A DNA stretch of 64,000 nt, taken from positions 85,145,087-85,209,086 of the forward strand of contig CM043966.1 in NCBI GenBank assembly GCA_014529385.2, read 5' to 3'. Numbering within the stretch: position 1 is the stretch's first letter; every line of letters starts with the position of its first letter. Origin of the DNA: Adiantum capillus-veneris (lineage: Eukaryota > Streptophyta > Polypodiopsida > Polypodiales > Pteridaceae). Of this stretch, positions 34,191-42,200 are shown in pieces. The notes beneath the pieces are model-generated. The model saw only the letters and a list, made by a program, of their open reading frames with translations, was not told the DNA's origin and searched no databases. The position numbers and the translations under genes were made by a program.

Positions 34191-34224
34191 TCAACGCCTG
34201 CGAGCTGAAGGCTAAATGCTAAAA

Positions 34225-34230
34225 GTGAGC

Positions 34231-34274
<44 letters not shown>

Positions 34275-34419
34275 TTACTTTAAAAATACTCTCCTATCAC
34301 GTCTAAACTAATGTAAATGGCGGAAGGGGGAGCCCTTTACATGTATCAAAATCTGCGACATGAAGACTAAACTCCCAAAACTAAGAGAAGCCCCTATGCA
34401 CACGATAAAGAGGGAGAGG

Positions 34420-34456
<37 letters not shown>
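34225..34456. repeat. GT and GA microsatellites upstream of FLZ
   Basis: A GT run at about 34228-34250 passes directly into GA at 34251-34274, and a further GA run lies at about 34423-34456. Confidence 0.92.
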
Positions 34457-34457
<1 letters not shown>

Positions 34458-34753
34458 CCGTGCCGAAGGACGGCTGGCCGTACTAGTTTACAAAACATGC
34501 GAGAGAGAGGGACTCACAAATGCGGGAAGGTGTGTGCATGAGGGGGGGGCAAGCCTTTCTCTCGCTTTTTGACTGGTCAGTGGGTCACCTTTAGAGAGGA
34601 GGCCAGTCTCGAATACTTTCATAAAATAATGGTCACAAGACTACAACAAAAGCCATGCGCCAGGGTTCTCAAATGCGGTACAGGGCGACTTTGAAGGCAG
34701 ACATTTGCCCCCAATAATGTAGACGCGAGCCCTCGAGGCCAGTGAGGCTGTGA

Positions 34754-34759
34754 CACGTG
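34754..34759 (+). promoter_or_regulatory. G-box/ABRE-like site upstream of FLZ (proximal)
   Basis: CACGTG within GACACGTGGGA, about 375 bp before the start codon, close enough to be a proximal promoter element. No convincing TATA box was found between it and the CT-rich leader (34848-34915). Confidence 0.35.
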
Positions 34760-35130
34760 GGACCTTGTCGAGCCTCTGTTCACAATTAAGAGGATATACC
34801 AAGGTATCTCTGCAATGGTCACACCTACACAATTGAAGGCTTGAAGCCGCTCTCTCTCCTCCCTCTACTGAGTCTACTCTCTCTCTCTCTCTCTGTCTCG
34901 CTCGCTGTCACATACACACACACATACCCCATTGATTCTGTACTGTTGCCTTCATCATCAACAGAGGAATCCTACACTCTGGGAGCGTTCTTTTGCAGCT
35001 TTTAGCAGGAACTTGTGAAGAGCTCTTCTCCCTGCACTCCTTCTTCTTCCCCTCCTCTCTGTAGTTACCACAAGCTCCATCGCTGCAGACGCAAAGCTTT
35101 ATACACAGAGAGAAAGACAGACAGCCCGCC

Positions 35131-35847
35131 ATGGCTATGCTGGGGAAGAGATTCCACCGCACCATCAGCATGTCGCAAATCGGCCCCAGCAGCGGCTTGC
35201 ACTCAGAGAAAGCTCAAGCGCACCCCTGCCCAGCCGCTCCTTCTCCTGCCTTCGCAGATCCCTCGCCCAAGCTTCCATTAATCCTCCATGACTCCCCACA
35301 GAAGACCAACGAGCAGCTTCTTCTGCAGGCAGCAGCAACTCAATGGGATGCCCTGAAGGCAAGACAGCAAGCTGAAGAACACCATCGACAGCAGCACCAT
35401 CACCATCAGCACAGCCGCAATCATCATCCTTATCTCCATGTCCACCACGAAACCGCAGCATCAAATCCATGGGAAGCTCTCAAGGGAATCGGAAGTGGCC
35501 CGCAGCAGGACGACTTAAATGCCTCGAAGCAGCCTGCTGCTGGGGCCACTAATCAGGCGGAGATCTTGAAGAATGCAGAGGCGATGATGATGATGATGAT
35601 GATGCAGCAGAACAGAAGCCATGAAAGCTCTGCGCATTCTTTTGTCAAAGGTGATGACACGCATGTTATGGCCTCCTCGCCGCCGAACGAGACTCACCTG
35701 CATTTGGGGCTTTGGTCTCATTTCCCAGCTAACCCTAGGTCCAGCCCCTCCATCTCCGGCGCGCACTTCCTTGATGCCTGCTTCCTCTGCAAACGACGTC
35801 TTCGACATGAGCGAGACATCTTCATCTACAGGTACTATCCTGACGTA

Positions 35848-35888
<41 letters not shown>

Positions 35889-35983
35889 TCAAGCGACCTC
35901 AAAAATGTATCCAACGAGTTTTGAACTCAAGACCTGTAATCCTATTGGATACTCCAAGGAATAGGAAACTTCAATAACCAATT

Positions 35984-36031
<48 letters not shown>

Positions 36032-36228
36032 AACTTCTAACTTTGGAGGGACAATCCCAAGTGACCTCAAAGATTTATCCGTGGAGTCTTGATCTCAAGT
36101 CCTATTACTCAGGCTGGGTTCAGACTGAACCGGCGGAAGAAACAAGCCTTCCTAAATGTGCCGTTGCCTAGTGCGAACAGTGTGGAGGAGAAAAAGTGAA
36201 AAAGTGAAGGGGGTTGAGAGAGGCCATC

Positions 36229-36267
<39 letters not shown>

Positions 36268-39200
36268 CGGTAGTTGATTGCTTATCAAACTTCCCTATTG
36301 AGGTTGGGTTCACATTGAGGGGGCGGAAGAGAGGCTCCAAAAGTTGGTTTTCTGGGTGGTAGAGTTAGGTAATGTACACTTCCGCCACCCTTTTGTTCAC
36401 ATAGAGGGTGGAAGAAAAAGTCACTCGATTTTTTTCCGCCGGCTTGTGTGAACATTGGGTGGCGGCGGAACACAAAGTGAAATGAAGAAGCATTTGACAT
36501 TTGCATCAATAAAGCATAGTACAATCCATAGCATAAAATTTAATTAATTGAACGCATATGTTACAAAAGCATTAACTTGAAGATGATGATGAATCTAATT
36601 CCTCTAAAGCCTCATTTCCAAAAAATTCTTGGACATTCATCCGTGCCTGCTCTTTGTACATTGCCTTTGCAATATTGTCTCGCCTCTCGGAGCCTACTCC
36701 AAGGTCATTGGAACCTCCTTCATCGCTCCCTTGAGCACGCTCCATAGCCTCCTCTACTCCGATTTCCCGTGTTGCCATGAGCTCCATCATGGAAGTAGCA
36801 CCTGCTCTTCGATCCTCTGTTGCATGCCCAACGTGACCCGCCAATTCTGCTTCTGCCTCTCGCACCCACTCCATATCAAAAGATTCTCCATGGTGGATAC
36901 AAAGGTTGTGAAGCACAAAACAAGCTGCTACAAGATCTGGCACATAGCGTAGATTCATGTCGGATCTTTTTAACAAAATTCTAAACCTTGCCTTCAACAT
37001 TCCAAATGCTCTTTCAATTGGCATCCTTGTACTAGATTGAATGAAATTCCAGTAGTACTTGAGACGTGACAGCCCTTCTTTGCACCCTTTGAAAGGCACT
37101 AGCATATATGGCCGTGCCGGATAAGCGCAATCACCAACTAGACAATAGTTGCCTAGGTCACCTTTTGCACATCTTTGACCTAGCTCACTTCTAGTGAAAT
37201 TCAAGGAGTCATGCACTGATCCGGCCCATCCAACATCATAATTCCATATTGAACAATTAGCAGATACGGTTAGTTGCAGCAAAATAGAGTGGAAACCTTT
37301 TCGATTGAAGTAGTCGACATGGTTGTCCCTTGGGGCAATGATGGGAATGTGGGAACCATCTATCGCACCAACAACAAAGGGGATTCCTCTTGCAGCCTCA
37401 AACTCACGCGCCAATGTCACAAGTCGAGAGCTTGTGGGCCATCTGATGTACAAATCCCTAAGGCCAGATTTCACAATTGCCTTGCAAAAATCAAGTACAA
37501 TTCCACAAGATGTACTCTTCGCACATCCATAAGTGTCACCGAGGCCCAAGAGACCATCTCTAGTAGCAAGTCTGGTAAGAGCGATTGCTACTCTATCTTG
37601 TATTGGCACAGCCTTGCGAAAGTTTGTGGATTTCTTCTGCCTCCTATCATTACCAGAAATTGAGTTATGGACTTTGTCCTGTCGGTATTGTTGCAATACT
37701 GCTTGCCACTTTTTGCGGCAACTTTCACTATCTTTATCAAATTCAGGGTAAGTGGCGGCTAGTTTAGTAGCCACCTTTGCCCATAAATTGATCCCTTGCT
37801 TCCCGGGATTATTGAACTCCTCATTCATGCCCCCCCGGATATGAATGAGTTGGTCCACCCACCAATCTTTCCACTTGCTTTTCTTGTTGTCGCCGTCGTC
37901 ATCGTCTCCCAAGTCGATTGTGCTCTTCTTCTTCGAGGCTTTGGGCTTCTTTGTTGCGGTTTCGTTTTGTAACACAACCTCTTCATTGGTGGCTTCTTTC
38001 CTCTTCGTCGGTTTGGCACGGCTTGCCTTGTGTTGAGAAGCTCGCATGGCATTAGGTGTAGGGTTGGGTGATGGAGTGGACGCCACATGATCGGGGGCGG
38101 CATCCATATTGGAGTTAGGACTAGTGACACTCAAAGGGGGTGAGGGATGAGAAGGATGAGTAGCCATAGTCGAATGTGGGCTATGAGCATTTAGAGTAGG
38201 AGATCCATAATTTGGGGGTCTAAACATAAAGGGAGAATTAGGAGAGATGGAGGGAGAATTCATCATGGCTTGGTAGCCATGAGGTGGCATATGGAAAGAA
38301 GGGTGGGGGAATGGGTAGAAAGTGGATTGAGAAAATGGAGGTTGGGAGAGAATAGGGTCGTCGTCTTCCCGTTGGGAGTCGATAAACTGATTTGGGTTGG
38401 AATCCATGGTACCTACAACGCAAAAAAAAAACAATGTTAGGGATGTGCACACAAAGTTGAAAACAATGCATTAAAGTGAAAATCGTAGAATTCATAGCGA
38501 CCTTGATGAGTTGATTTGCACCGTCGTCGCCCTCTTAACGCTTCAACCCTACAAGAACGCCATTTAAAAAAGGTTGGTACATCATAGAGCAAATCATGTT
38601 AAAAAAAGTTGGTACATCATTCTGAAAAGCCCTCAAATGTAAATGATTGAGCATGGCATTGAGCTTGATTGAAGAAGCCTTCAAATGTAAAAGGGAGAAG
38701 CTTCAAATGAAAAAGGGAGAGGCTTTTACTGTGTGCTGCACCTCAAATATGAAAGCACATGATGATCTCCTTGATCTTTGTGTTGATGTGACAGAGCTAG
38801 CTTGAAAGGCTATAAAATTTGCCATTTTATAAGGGGGGGGGGGGGAGGGGGGGGGGTTCTTTTGTGAACGTTGCACAAATTGAACCGTTTTTTATTTTTT
38901 TTAGGAGGGGTGTCTATTTTGGGAAAAGTTAATGGTTGTGAACGTTGGCTCTCTCTCCTCTTTCCTACGTGGAGGCTGGAAGCGCAATGGGCGAGGGGGG
39001 GGGGGTCGGAAGAGACGAGGGCTGTGGCTTCCATGCGCTGGCAATCAATTCCGTGCCCTGCCGCCGCCCACTGTGAACGGCTTCGTTGACAGGGCGTCCT
39101 GCTATTGGCTGCGCTAAAAGTATGAAGCTCTGCCGCCGCGCAGTCTGAATCCAGCCTGAGATGTAATAGGTTGGAGTTGAGCACTCTTCTGCCGGGCCCT

Positions 39201-42200
39201 CCATTTTTCTTCCGACCCCCCCTCCCGAGAGAGAGAGAGAGAGGGAGAGAGAGGGAGGAGGAGGAGGAGGAGAAGAAGAAGAAGCTTAATGTTGTCCCAA
39301 TGTTGTAGGAACAATCCCAAGACATTCCATAGATTTTTTGGACGAGGCTTGAACTCAAGAGACCTTCAAGAGGAAAATTAGGTAGCTAATCTACTCGAAC
39401 ATCGTAGGAATAATAGAGCAAACCCAAGAGATCTCACTTATCTATTCGACGAGTCTTGAACTCAAGACATCGTTTTTAAGAGGGAAATTGGATAACCAAT
39501 CTACCACACTTATAGAGAAGCAGAAGAGAAAAGATGTAACATTTAATGGCCTAATAACTTATGTGTAGCGGAAATTAGCATGAACATAGTGGACATTTCA
39601 TTAGAATAGATTCCTAATGAGAATTACAAGAGTGCTTGGGTGGAGAGAGCAACAAAAAGCATAACACCTAGTTAGATAGCATCGACAATACTTTCAAAAG
39701 AGAGAGAAATTAAGCTAATGACAACAGTTGAGGACCGGATTTGCATGGAGCCGGTCCCCGCTCCAAAAGGCTTTGTATTATGGTTTCTCCCATCAAGAGA
39801 GACATTGTACAATACAATTCTTTGTGTTCCTTCAAGACTAGCTAGTGCAATGAAGATGAAAGCTTCATGCAATAAGCAAAACACTTAACAAACACAACTT
39901 TAATTATCCCCGTTCTCAGACCCAAGACCTCACACACCTTCGAAGATGGTGAGAGCTAGCAGGGTATGAGAGTAGATTGAGAGGAAGAAGGAGTATCTTA
40001 CGAGAAAGATGTACATCTCCTCACATAATCACTCATATTAGCATAGCTTAGCTTAGTAATTAGCTTGGTAGAGGAGATGAGCATGCATTGAAGCTTGGCT
40101 CTTGGTTGGATTTGCATCCACATGCCAAGAGAGTGTTGATGTAGGCTTCTATCTCACAAGCTTGGAGTGGGTGATGAGCTCTCCATTAAAGCTTGGGAAG
40201 AGATAGTCTTCCTTTCTTCACACATAGACTGTGTGTGAGTGTGTGTGTGATGATGCCTTGCAAAAATCAGCCCCCTCTCTCTCTTGGGCAAGCCCCCTTG
40301 CTATTTGCTCTTCCTACAGCCTCATTCGCCCTCCCCAAGTCAAGCCAATCACAATTAAGCAGCATAAGTGATAGCCTTCTGACATGTGTCCCCCTTTTCC
40401 CTTTTGTGAGAGTTTTAGGTAATTAAATAATTAAACTAAACTCTCATTGGACCCCTTTGCCTCCTGGCCAATAGGAATCAGGCAAGCCATGGGGCTCCTG
40501 AATGCTCATTGGACCCTTTAGGGGACTGCCCAACAGTCTTCTAGGAGACTTAATTCTTATTGGTTTCTTTTATTAAATGTTTTTAAATTAATTAAACTAG
40601 ATTTACTCTAGCTTAATTCTCATTGGTCCACTTCAAGGGTCATCCAATAGGAATTGGGCACACCTTATGGGCATCTAGGCTAGGGAGCTGACATGTGTCC
40701 CTAATTCCCTTTGTGTAAAGGAAGCCTGTGTGTGTGTGTGTGATTTTCTCTCTCATCCCCTACCTTTAGGGCTCACCCCCTCCCATGTAGGGATATGCAA
40801 AGACTTTTTTTACACACACAAAGCATCCAATTTCCCCTAGGTTTGACTTTTGGACATAACCTTTGAATTTTGGAACCTTAGCATTTTGGAAGTCTTAATG
40901 GGCTGAACCTTAGGGTCTTTTTAACCCATTGTTGCACATTGCTCTTTTACAGATGGCCCCCCCCTTTGGATCCCTATTTTCCCTCCTTTGGATCCCTACT
41001 GTGGCCAGTTTGCTAGCTTCACCAACATTCTAACATTTTCTCCCCTGGCACTTCCCCACATTAAATGATCAGTTTAATATGAGAAAGTCATTTAGGAGAA
41101 TTAGATATTGATTATTATGACAAAAGAACTTTCAAAGCTGTAGGAACAATGGGACTTCATATATCTATCAAACAATTTTTGAATTCAAGACCTATTTCTT
41201 AAGAGGACTTTTGAATTCAAGACCCATTTCTCAAGAGGGAAGTAATGATTATTGTCTGCTAAGTATACCTCCTTTTTAGCGCAAAGGTTATTGGATGTGC
41301 TTTGATGTCAAGTCCCTTTTCTCAAGAAGGAATTAGGACGGCCAATGGTTATGGTCCTCTAATTGACTACTCTCTCCTTGTTGGGGAGTGTTACAGTTTT
41401 GAACAAAAGAGTATAAGTCTAGCACAACTATCCATGCTAGTGTACATTGTGAAAAAGGGAACGACCAGGCGACATCTATTGCTAAGGGCATCACTTTCGT
41501 GGTGAAGACACTGAAGGCGGATGAGCCTCATGGTATAATTATTACAGGTGGAAGTAAGGAGCCAGCCGATACCTCAGCTTTGAGGCAAGGCATCTCGTTT
41601 GCGAGTATACAACAGGGTCTTAACTCTAAGGAGACTGCTAAATCACAACAGTTGAGACATCAAGAGAGGAAAGTTATGGTAAACCTAAGAATAAAAAAGA
41701 ACAGATAGAACGAATTGAAAGAGGTCAACAAACAACTTGAGAAAGATTCAAGCGGTAACAAAGGAACTAGCTCAAAGGCTGAAAATGGTGGGAAGTCAGA
41801 TGAAGGGATGGCGGATGGATCCTATAGTGCTCTTAAGAAATCTCTTTCTCAGCAGGTGGAGGTAGGGGAGGCTATCACAGTTGCAACTCCACCAACACAT
41901 AATAAGGAGCAACTTGCCATACAAGCTAAGTTGACGCTTGTGTTTGGATTTAGTGGGAGAATCCCAAATCGATATGAGCGGATTCAATGGATTTAGGGTC
42001 CGCTAATTCTTGGGCATGGGGGAGAAATTGAAAATACATCTTACTAGCCAAAGGCATTTGCTTTGTAAGATTGAAGAAGAAATCTGATGTCTCAAAGATC
42101 CTCAATAAAGGTCCCCTTATATTTAATGAGACAACTATTTGTGTGGTACTATGGGAGCCAGTATTTGACTCGGCAAAGTCTCTCTAGGGGATTTATCATG

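Larger units (their letters stand above)
35855..36265. repeat. Three GA/CT microsatellites just inside the FLZ intron
   Basis: GA runs at about 35855-35886 and 35988-36028 and a CT run at about 36231-36265. The first two bracket a SINE-like unit. The first starts only about 24 bp after the splice donor. Confidence 0.93.
36112..39156 (-). mobile_element. PIF/Harbinger-like DNA transposon, 3045 bp, in the FLZ intron
   Basis: The termini are GGCTGGGTTCAGACTG (36112-36127) and its near-inverse CAGTCTGAATCCAGCC (39141-39156), 15 of 16 matching. They are flanked by TCA (36109-36111) and TGA (39157-39159), compatible with a 3-bp TNA-type duplication altered by one base. Inside is one long minus-strand ORF with a DDE transposase of the HARBI1 type. 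It lies antisense to the host gene. Each end also carries a second, inner copy of the terminal motif (36297 and about 39085). If TCA/TGA are instead part of the inverted repeat, the target duplication is unclear. Confidence 0.78.

Noticed and set aside
35131-35964. Reading FLZ exon 1 as a one-exon 277-aa gene
   Set aside because: The frame runs past a good splice donor into a GA microsatellite and SINE-like sequence, and the second half of the zinc finger is found in exon 2 at 44321.
36629-38036. Plus-strand frames overlapping the Harbinger-like ORF
   Set aside because: Antisense shadows of the SANT-DDE coding sequence.
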